DNA of 64,000 nt from Lepidonotus clava (lineage: Eukaryota > Annelida > Polychaeta > Phyllodocida > Polynoidae), in assembly GCA_936440205.1 (NCBI GenBank), contig OW387148.1:3924637-3988636 (forward strand), in the 5' to 3' direction. A model generated the notes under the pieces. That model searched no databases and had not been told where the DNA came from. It saw nothing but the letters and a program-made list of their open reading frames with translations. The position numbers and the translations under genes are program-made. Positions 32,115-44,100 of the stretch are shown here, in pieces; position 1 is the first letter of the stretch, and each line of letters starts with the position of its first letter.

Positions 32115-32465
32115 TTAGAAAAGGGTAGACTTACGTCTACCTACACTCTTCTTCTTCCCGTTACCACGTCTTGCACCTTGCGTTGCTCGGCGTCGTTTGG
32201 CTGGAGGGCCATCGTCGTCAGTGTTTAAGTACCTTCTGGCTGCACTGAATGCTGTGTCCATTAAGGAACTTCCTGCACTCTTTGACCTTTTTACGAGGCT
32301 CTTCTTAAAGTTTTTTCCAGCCACGACATCGTCAAAAACACCTTTTCCTGTTTTGACGATGGTGGGGACGGCTGCTTTAAATGCTGACGCACCGAGCTTC
32401 TTTATCATCGGAAGAGCCGATCTCATTATACTTCCGAATATTCCGTGGCCACGTTGTCTTTTAGC
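32115..32465 (-). CDS. Basic core-like (PX-type) protein of the Polinton fossil, runs into the gap
   Basis: A lysine/arginine-rich protein of at least 103 codons, with a nuclear-localisation-like tail (PPAKRRRATQGARRG). The same frame stays open upstream of the first methionine in view, with RQRGHGIFGS, a start-region pattern seen in PX-type core proteins of adintoviruses and Polintons. The true start therefore probably lies inside the N gap. Such proteins resemble adenovirus pX/pVI and are thought to bind DNA or line the capsid. It ends ten bases before the capsid region. Confidence 0.65.
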   Translation of the reverse strand, partial: AKRQRGHGIFGSIMRSALPMIKKLGASAFKAAVPTIVKTGKGVFDDVVAGKNFKKSLVKRSKSAGSSLMDTAFSAARRYLNTDDDGPPAKRRRATQGARRGNGKKKSVGRRKSTLF

Positions 32466-32665
32466 NNNNNNNNNNNNNNNNNNNNNNNNNNNNNNNNNNN
32501 NNNNNNNNNNNNNNNNNNNNNNNNNNNNNNNNNNNNNNNNNNNNNNNNNNNNNNNNNNNNNNNNNNNNNNNNNNNNNNNNNNNNNNNNNNNNNNNNNNNN
32601 NNNNNNNNNNNNNNNNNNNNNNNNNNNNNNNNNNNNNNNNNNNNNNNNNNNNNNNNNNNNNNNNN
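32466..32665. other. Assembly gap, 200 N
   Basis: Exactly 200 N, a conventional placeholder length. True distance and content are unknown. It separates the Polinton block from the satellite array. Confidence 0.99.
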
Positions 32666-33998
32666 AGACAATTTGAACTATTTTTTTAAAGTCTCAACCA
32701 GGATCACCAATTTCCAGTGTCCAGCGCCAGGCCAATTTGACACTTCGGCTCACTTAGACCAGCCAGAGTGAACAATAAACAGGTCTCTGATGACTTAAAA
32801 TTATCTATTTTAGAAGGATACAGGGTCAAAATATCTACATCAGTGACATTAAAGGGAAACGAGTAGATTTAATTGATTTTGGGGTGACGCTCACGGCTCA
32901 GTGCCGATACCTATGCATTTGACCAAATTTCCCGAACTTTGGCTTAAAATCCCCAAAAAAAGATGCGATAAGGGAATCCTTCTGCATATCTTCTAATTTT
33001 AGGCTAATTCACTGATAAAGTCAGTTTTCAGGGCCAAAAGGTCATTTTGGTTGACTTTGGGATGTTCACTATAGGTCTCAGGGAACTAAATGTTTTCCTG
33101 TATAGTTTAATGTAACGCGGCATCCAATAAAAAATATTCAGAAAGAGTGTTGCCCAAAAATTCAATTCTAAGCCTCTAGACAGACCTTTCATACACAACA
33201 TATCAAAATTTCAGCATAGGTTAACCCTGAAAATCTTGAATAAAGGCTAAAAATGTGTACCTACCCTCATTTTGACAGGTCCGCACTGCCAAAATGCACC
33301 TAGAATACACCCTGTCCTAAAGGCATTCTCAAAAATTCTAACAGCCAGATACCAGACTGTATGATATATAAATCAATTCAGGAATAGTTGGGGAGCATCC
33401 TGAATTTTTCCTTTGTTTTTCACTAGATTTTTCATTCTAATATGGACCAACCAGAGCCCAGCAAAGTATTCACTGCAGTCCAGAAAGGTATATGACACTA
33501 CAGATGGCGCCACATTTAGTTCTCTGAGACCTATATTGAACGGGAAGATTGCCTTTTTTCTCAATAAACCCATTTTTCCATAACTCACACCTGTTTTCAA
33601 TAATAATATCCAGTTTCAGCATCATCACATTACTTTATCCTACAAAATGACTGGTTTTCCTAAACCTCTACCCATAAGAATTCAGCAGTCATTTATCGCA
33701 GTATGACACCACCGTCCTCACAGCACCCTCTTTTAGAGAAATATTCACAGCAAAGACATGAAAATTGGTAGAAATGTTCCCACCCCTTCACTGAGCAAGG
33801 AACAAGAGCCATTTAGATAATTGTGAAACCAGTTTGCAAGAAATAATGGGGAAAAAATGAAAAATTGGGCACCAAAACACAGAAAATCATAAAAAATGAC
33901 ATTTTCTCCAGATTTTTTGTGGAAAGTTCTGACAAAAAGACACTCTTAGGGCATTATTCTAGTTTCAACATGTATAAAGACTATCCCCTGCAACTTTG
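32666..33998 (+). repeat. Half A of satellite unit 1 (1333 bp)
   Basis: The representative longer half. It aligns to half B (33999-35140) through shared blocks such as CTCCAGATTTTTTGTGGAAA, GACACTCTTAGGGCATTAT and CCCTGCAACTTTGAGACAAT. It contains a 191-bp segment absent from half B. An open frame of 75 codons (33373-33600, minus) recurs in every unit but shows no sign of selection. Confidence 0.9.
33066..33256 (+). repeat. 191-bp insertion in half A, present in every unit
   Basis: Half A reads GGGATGT then this segment, ending AAAAATGT before GTACCTACCCTCATTTTG. Half B at the matching place reads straight through as GTGGATGTACCCTCATTTTG. ATGT therefore borders the segment on both sides (33062-33065 and 33253-33256) and occurs once in half B, as expected for an insertion with a 4-bp target duplication. 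Its length equals the difference between the two halves (1333 minus 1142). No terminal inverted repeats, A tail or coding capacity are visible. Confidence 0.75.
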
Positions 33999-35140
33999 AG
34001 ACAATTTGAACTATTTTTTTAAAGTTTCAACCTGGTTCATCCATTTTCAGTGACCAGCGCTAGGCCCAAATAAGCAAACTCCCGGCCATTATGAACTAGC
34101 CCCAGTGAACAAGACAGAGATCAGAGATGACATCAAACCAGCCATTTGAGGAGGAAAAGGGGTCAAAATATATGTTCCAGGGAGATTTGGGAAAATAAGC
34201 AGATTTTATTGATTTCAGGATGAGAATCAGGGCTGACGCCTATCTATTTCACTGAATTCCCCGAGCTTTGTTTTAAAATGAAAAATAAAAGATCCAACAG
34301 GGAACCCCTTCCCCAAATATTCTTATCTTAGCATAAATGACCTTAAAAGTTAGTTTTCAGAACCAGGAAACAAGGTTTAGTTAACTTTGCGATAAGTGGA
34401 TGTACCCTCATTTTGCAAGTTTTGCAGTGGTCGAATTCACAGGGCACAGAACCCATTTCAAAATCACACTAACACCTACCAACAAGCAGAGATCAAGGAC
34501 TCATTTTAACCAAACCACTCACAAATGATAGAGGGTACCTTGTGACTTTTCATTCAATTCTGTCAGTTTTCTTTAATTCATTATCAGCCACTCAAAGCCA
34601 ATCATTCCCATCACCTCGGGACCGAAAGGTATATGACACTACAGATGGCACCACAATTAGTTCTGTGAGACCTTTATAGAGAGCAAAGATTGCCTTTTTT
34701 TCTTAATAAACCAAGTTTTCCATCACTCACACCTGTTTTTAATACAAATGTCCACTTTCAGCATCATCACATTGCTATTTCCCACAACAGGACAGGTTTT
34801 CCTGAACCTCCACCCATAAGCATGCACCTGGCATTTATTGCTATGTGACATCACCGTCATCACTTGACCCTCACGTACAGAAATAGTCATGACAAAACCA
34901 TGGAAATTGCCATGAGTGATCCTGCCCCATCACTGAGCAAGAAATAAGTGCCATTTAGATAATTGTGAAACCAGTTTGGGAGAAATAATGGGAAAAAAAA
35001 TTAAAATTGGGCGCCAAAACACAGAAAATCATAAAAATTGACATTTTCTCCAGATTTTTTGTGGAAAGTCTTGAGAAAAAGACACTCTTAGGGCATTATC
35101 CTAGTTCAAACATGTGTAAAGACCATCCCCTGCAACTTTG
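33999..35140 (+). repeat. Half B of satellite unit 1 (1142 bp)
   Basis: The representative shorter half, colinear with half A apart from the 191-bp segment and small indels. The frame corresponding to the 75-codon frame of half A is not open here. Confidence 0.9.
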
Positions 35141-38100
35141 AGACAATTTGAACTATTTTTTTAAAGTCTCAACCAGGATCACCAATTTCCAGTGTCCAGC
35201 GCCAGGCCAATTTGACACTTCGGCTCACTTAGACCAGCCAGAGTGAACAATAAACAGGTCTCTGATGACTTAAAATTATCTATTTTAGAAGGATACAGGG
35301 TCAAAATATCTACATCAGTGACATTAAAGGGAAACGAGTAGATTTAATTGATTTTGGGGTGACGCTCACGGCTCAGTGCCGATACCTATGCATTTGACCA
35401 AATTTCCCGAACTTTGGCTTAAAATCCCCAAAAAAAGATGCGATAAGGGAATCCTTCTGCATATCTTCTAATTTTAGGCTAATTCACTGATAAAGTCAGT
35501 TTTCAGGGCCAAAAGGTCATTTTGGTTGACTTTGGGATGTTCACTATAGGTCTCAGGGAACTAAATGTTTTCCTGTATAGTTTAATGTAACGCGGCATCC
35601 AATAAAAAATATTCAGAAAGAGTGTTGCCCAAAAATTCAATTCTAAGCCTCTAGACAGACCTTTCATACACAACATATCAAAATTTCAGCATAGGTTAAC
35701 CCTGAAAATCTTGAATAAAGGCTAAAAATGTGTACCTACCCTCATTTTGACAGGTCCGCACTGCCAAAATGCACCTAGAATACACCCTGTCCTAAAGGCA
35801 TTCTCAAAAATTCTAACAGCCAGATACCAGACTGTATGATATATAAATCAATTCAGGAATAGTTGGGGAGCATCCTGAATTTTTCCTTTGTTTTTCACTA
35901 GATTTTTCATTCTAATATGGACCAACCAGAGCCCAGCAAAGTATTCACTGCAGTCCAGAAAGGTATATGACACTACAGATGGCGCCACATTTAGTTCTCT
36001 GAGACCTATATTGAACGGGAAGATTGCCTTTTTTCTCAATAAACCCATTTTTCCATAACTCACACCTGTTTTCAATAATAATATCCAGTTTCAGCATCAT
36101 CACATTACTTTATCCTACAAAATGACTGGTTTTCCTAAACCTCTACCCATAAGAATTCAGCAGTCATTTATCGCAGTATGACACCACCGTCCTCACAGCA
36201 CCCTCTTTTAGAGAAATATTCACAGCAAAGACATGAAAATTGGTAGAAATGTTCCCACCCCTTCACTGAGCAAGGAACAAGAGCCATTTAGATAATTGTG
36301 AAACCAGTTTGCAAGAAATAATGGGGAAAAAATGAAAAATTGGGCACCAAAACACAGAAAATCATAAAAAATGACATTTTCTCCAGATTTTTTGTGGAAA
36401 GTTCTGACAAAAAGACACTCTTAGGGCATTATTCTAGTTTCAACATGTATAAAGACTATCCCCTGCAACTTTGAGACAATTTGAACTATTTTTTTAAAGT
36501 TTCAACCTGGTTCATCCATTTTCAGTGACCAGCGCTAGGCCCAAATAAGCAAACTCCCGGCCATTATGAACTAGCCCCAGTGAACAAGACAGAGATCAGA
36601 GATGACATCAAACCAGCCATTTGAGGAGGAAAAGGGGTCAAAATATATGTTCCAGGGAGATTTGGGAAAATAAGCAGATTTTATTGATTTCAGGATGAGA
36701 ATCAGGGCTGACGCCTATCTATTTCACTGAATTCCCCGAGCTTTGTTTTAAAATGAAAAATAAAAGATCCAACAGGGAACCCCTTCCCCAAATATTCTTA
36801 TCTTAGCATAAATGACCTTAAAAGTTAGTTTTCAGAACCAGGAAACAAGGTTTAGTTAACTTTGCGATAAGTGGATGTACCCTCATTTTGCAAGTTTTGC
36901 AGTGGTCGAATTCACAGGGCACAGAACCCATTTCAAAATCACACTAACACCTACCAACAAGCAGAGATCAAGGACTCATTTTAACCAAACCACTCACAAA
37001 TGATAGAGGGTACCTTGTGACTTTTCATTCAATTCTGTCAGTTTTCTTTAATTCATTATCAGCCACTCAAAGCCAATCATTCCCATCACCTCGGGACCGA
37101 AAGGTATATGACACTACAGATGGCACCACAATTAGTTCTGTGAGACCTTTATAGAGAGCAAAGATTGCCTTTTTTTCTTAATAAACCAAGTTTTCCATCA
37201 CTCACACCTGTTTTTAATACAAATGTCCACTTTCAGCATCATCACATTGCTATTTCCCACAACAGGACAGGTTTTCCTGAACCTCCACCCATAAGCATGC
37301 ACCTGGCATTTATTGCTATGTGACATCACCGTCATCACTTGACCCTCACGTACAGAAATAGTCATGACAAAACCATGGAAATTGCCATGAGTGATCCTGC
37401 CCCATCACTGAGCAAGAAATAAGTGCCATTTAGATAATTGTGAAACCAGTTTGGGAGAAATAATGGGAAAAAAAATTAAAATTGGGCGCCAAAACACAGA
37501 AAATCATAAAAATTGACATTTTCTCCAGATTTTTTGTGGAAAGTCTTGAGAAAAAGACACTCTTAGGGCATTATCCTAGTTCAAACATGTGTAAAGACCA
37601 TCCCCTGCAACTTTGAGACAATTTGAACTATTTTTTTAAAGTCTCAACCAGGATCACCAATTTCCAGTGTCCAGCGCCAGGCCAATTTGACACTTCGGCT
37701 CACTTAGACCAGCCAGAGTGTGAACAATAAACAGGTCTCTGATGACTTAAAATTATCTATTTTAGAAGGATACAGGGTCAAAATATCTACATCAGTGACA
37801 TTAAAGGGAAACGAGTAGATTTAATTGATTTTGGGGTGACGCTCACGGCTCAGTGCCGATACCTATGCATTTGACCAAATTTCCCGAACTTTGGCTTAAA
37901 ATCCCCAAAAAAAGATGCGATAAGGGAATCCTTCTGCATATCTTCTAATTTTAGGCTAATTCACTGATAAAGTCAGTTTTCAGGGCCAAAAGGTCATTTT
38001 GGTTGACTTTGGGATGTTCACTATAGGTCTCAGGGAACTAAATGTTTTCCTGTATAGTTTAATGTAACGCGGCATCCAATAAAAAATATTCAGAAAGAGT

Positions 38101-41100
38101 GTTGCCCAAAAATTCAATTCTAAGCCTCTAGACAGACCTTTCATACACAACATATCAAAATTTCAGCATAGGTTAACCCTGAAAATCTTGAATAAAGGCT
38201 AAAAATGTGTACCTACCCTCATTTTGACAGGTCCGCACTGCCAAAATGCACCTAGAATACACCCTGTCCTAAAGGCATTCTCAAAAATTCTAACAGCCAG
38301 ATACCAGACTGTATGATATATAAATCAATTCAGGAATAGTTGGGGAGCATCCTGAATTTTTCCTTTGTTTTTCACTAGATTTTTCATTCTAATATGGACC
38401 AACCAGAGCCCAGCAAAGTATTCACTGCAGTCCAGAAAGGTATATGACACTACAGATGGCGCCACATTTAGTTCTCTGAGACCTATATTGAACGGGAAGA
38501 TTGCCTTTTTTCTCAATAAACCCATTTTTCCATAACTCACACCTGTTTTCAATAATAATATCCAGTTTCAGCATCATCACATTACTTTATCCTACAAAAT
38601 GACTGGTTTTCCTAAACCTCTACCCATAAGAATTCAGCAGTCATTTATCGCAGTATGACACCACCGTCCTCACAGCACCCTCTTTTAGAGAAATATTCAC
38701 AGCAAAGACATGAAAATTGGTAGAAATGTTCCCACCCCTTCACTGAGCAAGGAACAAGAGCCATTTAGATAATTGTGAAACCAGTTTGCAAGAAATAATG
38801 GGGAAAAAATGAAAAATTGGGCACCAAAACACAGAAAATCATAAAAAATGACATTTTCTCCAGATTTTTTGTGGAAAGTTCTGACAAAAAGACACTCTTA
38901 GGGCATTATTCTAGTTTCAACATGTATAAAGACTATCCCCTGCAACTTTGAGACAATTTGAACTATTTTTTTAAAGTTTCAACCTGGTTCATCCATTTTC
39001 AGTGACCAGCGCTAGGCCCAAATAAGCAAACTCCCGGCCATTATGAACTAGCCCCAGTGAACAAGACAGAGATCAGAGATGACATCAAACCAGCCATTTG
39101 AGGAGGAAAAGGGGTCAAAATATATGTTCCAGGGAGATTTGGGAAAATAAGCAGATTTTATTGATTTCAGGATGAGAATCAGGGCTGACGCCTATCTATT
39201 TCACTGAATTCCCCGAGCTTTGTTTTAAAATGAAAAATAAAAGATCCAACAGGGAACCCCTTCCCCAAATATTCTTATCTTAGCATAAATGACCTTAAAA
39301 GTTAGTTTTCAGAACCAGGAAACAAGGTTTAGTTAACTTTGCGATAAGTGGATGTACCCTCATTTTGCAAGTTTTGCAGTGGTCGAATTCACAGGGCACA
39401 GAACCCATTTCAAAATCACACTAACACCTACCAACAAGCAGAGATCAAGGACTCATTTTAACCAAACCACTCACAAATGATAGAGGGTACCTTGTGACTT
39501 TTCATTCAATTCTGTCAGTTTTCTTTAATTCATTATCAGCCACTCAAAGCCAATCATTCCCATCACCTCGGGACCGAAAGGTATATGACACTACAGATGG
39601 CACCACAATTAGTTCTGTGAGACCTTTATAGAGAGCAAAGATTGCCTTTTTTTCTTAATAAACCAAGTTTTCCATCACTCACACCTGTTTTTAATACAAA
39701 TGTCCACTTTCAGCATCATCACATTGCTATTTCCCACAACAGGACAGGTTTTCCTGAACCTCCACCCATAAGCATGCACCTGGCATTTATTGCTATGTGA
39801 CATCACCGTCATCACTTGACCCTCACGTACAGAAATAGTCATGACAAAACCATGGAAATTGCCATGAGTGATCCTGCCCCATCACTGAGCAAGAAATAAG
39901 TGCCATTTAGATAATTGTGAAACCAGTTTGGGAGAAATAATGGGAAAAAAAATTAAAATTGGGCGCCAAAACACAGAAAATCATAAAAATTGACATTTTC
40001 TCCAGATTTTTTGTGGAAAGTCTTGAGAAAAAGACACTCTTAGGGCATTATCCTAGTTCAAACATGTGTAAAGACCATCCCCTGCAACTTTGAGACAATT
40101 TGAACTATTTTTTTAAAGTCTCAACCAGGATCACCAATTTCCAGTGTCCAGCGCCAGGCCAATTTGACACTTCGGCTCACTTAGACCAGCCAGAGTGAAC
40201 AATAAACAGGTCTCTGATGACTTAAAATTATCTATTTTAGAAGGATACAGGGTCAAAATATCTACATCAGTGACATTAAAGGGAAACGAGTAGATTTAAT
40301 TGATTTTGGGGGTGACGCTCACGGCTCAGTGCCGATACCTATGCATTTGACCAAATTTCCCGAACTTTGGCTTAAAATCCCCAAAAAAAGATGCGATAAG
40401 GGAATCCTTCTGCATATCTTCTAATTTTAGGCTAATTCACTGATAAAGTCAGTTTTCAGGGCCAAAAGGTCATTTTGGTTGACTTTGGGATGTTCACTAT
40501 AGGTCTCAGGGAACTAAATGTTTTCCTGTATAGTTTAATGTAACGCGGCATCCAATAAAAAATATTCAGAAAGAGTGTTGCCCAAAAATTCAATTCTAAG
40601 CCTCTAGACAGACCTTTCATACACAACATATCAAAATTTCAGCATAGGTTAACCCTGAAAATCTTGAATAAAGGCTAAAAATGTGTACCTACCCTCATTT
40701 TGACAGGTCCGCACTGCCAAAATGCACCTAGAATACACCCTGTCCTAAAGGCATTCTCAAAAATTCTAACAGCCAGATACCAGACTGTATGATATATAAA
40801 TCAATTCAGGAATAGTTGGGGAGCATCCTGAATTTTTCCTTTGTTTTTCACTAGATTTTTCATTCTAATATGGACCAACCAGAGCCCAGCAAAGTATTCA
40901 CTGCAGTCCAGAAAGGTATATGACACTACAGATGGCGCCACATTTAGTTCTCTGAGACCTATATTGAACGGGAAGATTGCCTTTTTTCTCAATAAACCCA
41001 TTTTTCCATAACTCACACCTGTTTTCAATAATAATATCCAGTTTCAGCATCATCACATTACTTTATCCTACAAAATGACTGGTTTTCCTAAACCTCTACC

Positions 41101-44100
41101 CATAAGAATTCAGCAGTCATTTATCGCAGTATGACACCACCGTCCTCACAGCACCCTCTTTTAGAGAAATATTCACAGCAAAGACATGAAAATTGGTAGA
41201 AATGTTCCCACCCCTTCACTGAGCAAGGAACAAGAGCCATTTAGATAATTGTGAAACCAGTTTGCAAGAAATAATGGGGAAAAAATGAAAAATTGGGCAC
41301 CAAAACACAGAAAATCATAAAAAATGACATTTTCTCCAGATTTTTTGTGGAAAGTTCTGACAAAAAGACACTCTTAGGGCATTATTCTAGTTTCAACATG
41401 TATAAAGACTATCCCCTGCAACTTTGAGACAATTTGAACTATTTTTTTAAAGTTTCAACCTGGTTCATCCATTTTCAGTGACCAGCGCTAGGCCCAAATA
41501 AGCAAACTCCCGGCCATTATGAACTAGCCCCAGTGAACAAGACAGAGATCAGAGATGACATCAAACCAGCCATTTGAGGAGGAAAAGGGGTCAAAATATA
41601 TGTTCCAGGGAGATTTGGGAAAATAAGCAGATTTTATTGATTTCAGGATGAGAATCAGGGCTGACGCCTATCTATTTCACTGAATTCCCCGAGCTTTGTT
41701 TTAAAATGAAAAATAAAAGATCCAACAGGGAACCCCTTCCCCAAATATTCTTATCTTAGCATAAATGACCTTAAAAGTTAGTTTTCAGAACCAGGAAACA
41801 AGGTTTAGTTAACTTTGCGATAAGTGGATGTACCCTCATTTTGCAAGTTTTGCAGTGGTCGAATTCACAGGGCACAGAACCCATTTCAAAATCACACTAA
41901 CACCTACCAACAAGCAGAGATCAAGGACTCATTTTAACCAAACCACTCACAAATGATAGAGGGTACCTTGTGACTTTTCATTCAATTCTGTCAGTTTTCT
42001 TTAATTCATTATCAGCCACTCAAAGCCAATCATTCCCATCACCTCGGGACCGAAAGGTATATGACACTACAGATGGCACCACAATTAGTTCTGTGAGACC
42101 TTTATAGAGAGCAAAGATTGCCTTTTTTTCTTAATAAACCAAGTTTTCCATCACTCACACCTGTTTTTAATACAAATGTCCACTTTCAGCATCATCACAT
42201 TGCTATTTCCCACAACAGGACAGGTTTTCCTGAACCTCCACCCATAAGCATGCACCTGGCATTTATTGCTATGTGACATCACCGTCATCACTTGACCCTC
42301 ACGTACAGAAATAGTCATGACAAAACCATGGAAATTGCCATGAGTGATCCTGCCCCATCACTGAGCAAGAAATAAGTGCCATTTAGATAATTGTGAAACC
42401 AGTTTGGGAGAAATAATGGGAAAAAAAATTAAAATTGGGCGCCAAAACACAGAAAATCATAAAAATTGACATTTTCTCCAGATTTTTTGTGGAAAGTCTT
42501 GAGAAAAAGACACTCTTAGGGCATTATCCTAGTTCAAACATGTGTAAAGACCATCCCCTGCAACTTTGAGACAATTTGAACTATTTTTTTAAAGTCTCAA
42601 CCAGGATCACCAATTTCCAGTGTCCAGCGCCAGGCCAATTTGACACTTCGGCTCACTTAGACCAGCCAGAGTGAACAATAAACAGGTCTCTGATGACTTA
42701 AAATTATCTATTTTAGAAGGATACAGGGTCAAAATATCTACATCAGTGACATTAAAGGGAAACGAGTAGATTTAATTGATTTTGGGGTGACGCTCACGGC
42801 TCAGTGCCGATACCTATGCATTTGACCAAATTTCCCGAACTTTGGCTTAAAATCCCCAAAAAAAGATGCGATAAGGGAATCCTTCTGCATATCTTCTAAT
42901 TTTAGGCTAATTCACTGATAAAGTCAGTTTTCAGGGCCAAAAGGTCATTTTGGTTGACTTTGGGATGTTCACTATAGGTCTCAGGGAACTAAATGTTTTC
43001 CTGTATAGTTTAATGTAACGCGGCATCCAATAAAAAATATTCAGAAAGAGTGTTGCCCAAAAATTCAATTCTAAGCCTCTAGACAGACCTTTCATACACA
43101 ACATATCAAAATTTCAGCATAGGTTAACCCTGAAAATCTTGAATAAAGGCTAAAAATGTGTACCTACCCTCATTTTGACAGGTCCGCACTGCCAAAATGC
43201 ACCTAGAATACACCCTGTCCTAAAGGCATTCTCAAAAATTCTAACAGCCAGATACCAGACTGTATGATATATAAATCAATTCAGGAATAGTTGGGGAGCA
43301 TCCTGAATTTTTCCTTTGTTTTTCACTAGATTTTTCATTCTAATATGGACCAACCAGAGCCCAGCAAAGTATTCACTGCAGTCCAGAAAGGTATATGACA
43401 CTACAGATGGCGCCACATTTAGTTCTCTGAGACCTATATTGAACGGGAAGATTGCCTTTTTTCTCAATAAACCCATTTTTCCATAACTCACACCTGTTTT
43501 CAATAATAATATCCAGTTTCAGCATCATCACATTACTTTATCCTACAAAATGACTGGTTTTCCTAAACCTCTACCCATAAGAATTCAGCAGTCATTTATC
43601 GCAGTATGACACCACCGTCCTCACAGCACCCTCTTTTAGAGAAATATTCACAGCAAAGACATGAAAATTGGTAGAAATGTTCCCACCCCTTCACTGAGCA
43701 AGGAACAAGAGCCATTTAGATAATTGTGAAACCAGTTTGCAAGAAATAATGGGGAAAAAATGAAAAATTGGGCACCAAAACACAGAAAATCATAAAAAAT
43801 GACATTTTCTCCAGATTTTTTGTGGAAAGTTCTGACAAAAAGACACTCTTAGGGCATTATTCTAGTTTCAACATGTATAAAGACTATCCCCTGCAACTTT
43901 GAGACAATTTGAACTATTTTTTTAAAGTTTCAACCTGGTTCATCCATTTTCAGTGACCAGCGCTAGGCCCAAATAAGCAAACTCCCGGCCATTATGAACT
44001 AGCCCCAGTGAACAAGACAGAGATCAGAGATGACATCAAACCAGCCATTTGAGGAGGAAAAGGGGTCAAAATATATGTTCCAGGGAGATTTGGGAAAATA

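Larger units (their letters stand above)
30010..32465 (-). mobile_element. Polinton (Maverick/adintovirus-like) fossil, capsid-gene block
   Basis: Four closely packed minus-strand parts: a core-like basic protein, a major capsid protein region, an adenain-type protease and a small coiled-coil protein. Spacers are about ten bases or less, and the last two overlap. This block and its gene types are characteristic of Polintons, large self-synthesising DNA transposons of animals and protists. DNA polymerase B, retroviral-type integrase and packaging ATPase genes are not in the window and would be expected beyond the gap. The copy is partial here and looks broken, with about one break visible in the block. 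The mostly open frames suggest a fairly young insertion, but age cannot be measured from one copy. Confidence 0.85.

Noticed and set aside
32197-32771. Long frames running through the N gap
   Set aside because: They are produced by translating N. Only the minus-strand basic protein next to the gap has independent support.
33373-33600. 75-codon minus-strand frame present in every satellite unit
   Set aside because: It recurs only because the units are copies. Block 1 and block 2 versions differ mainly by amino-acid-changing substitutions, the homologous stretch in half B is not open, and no motif is present.
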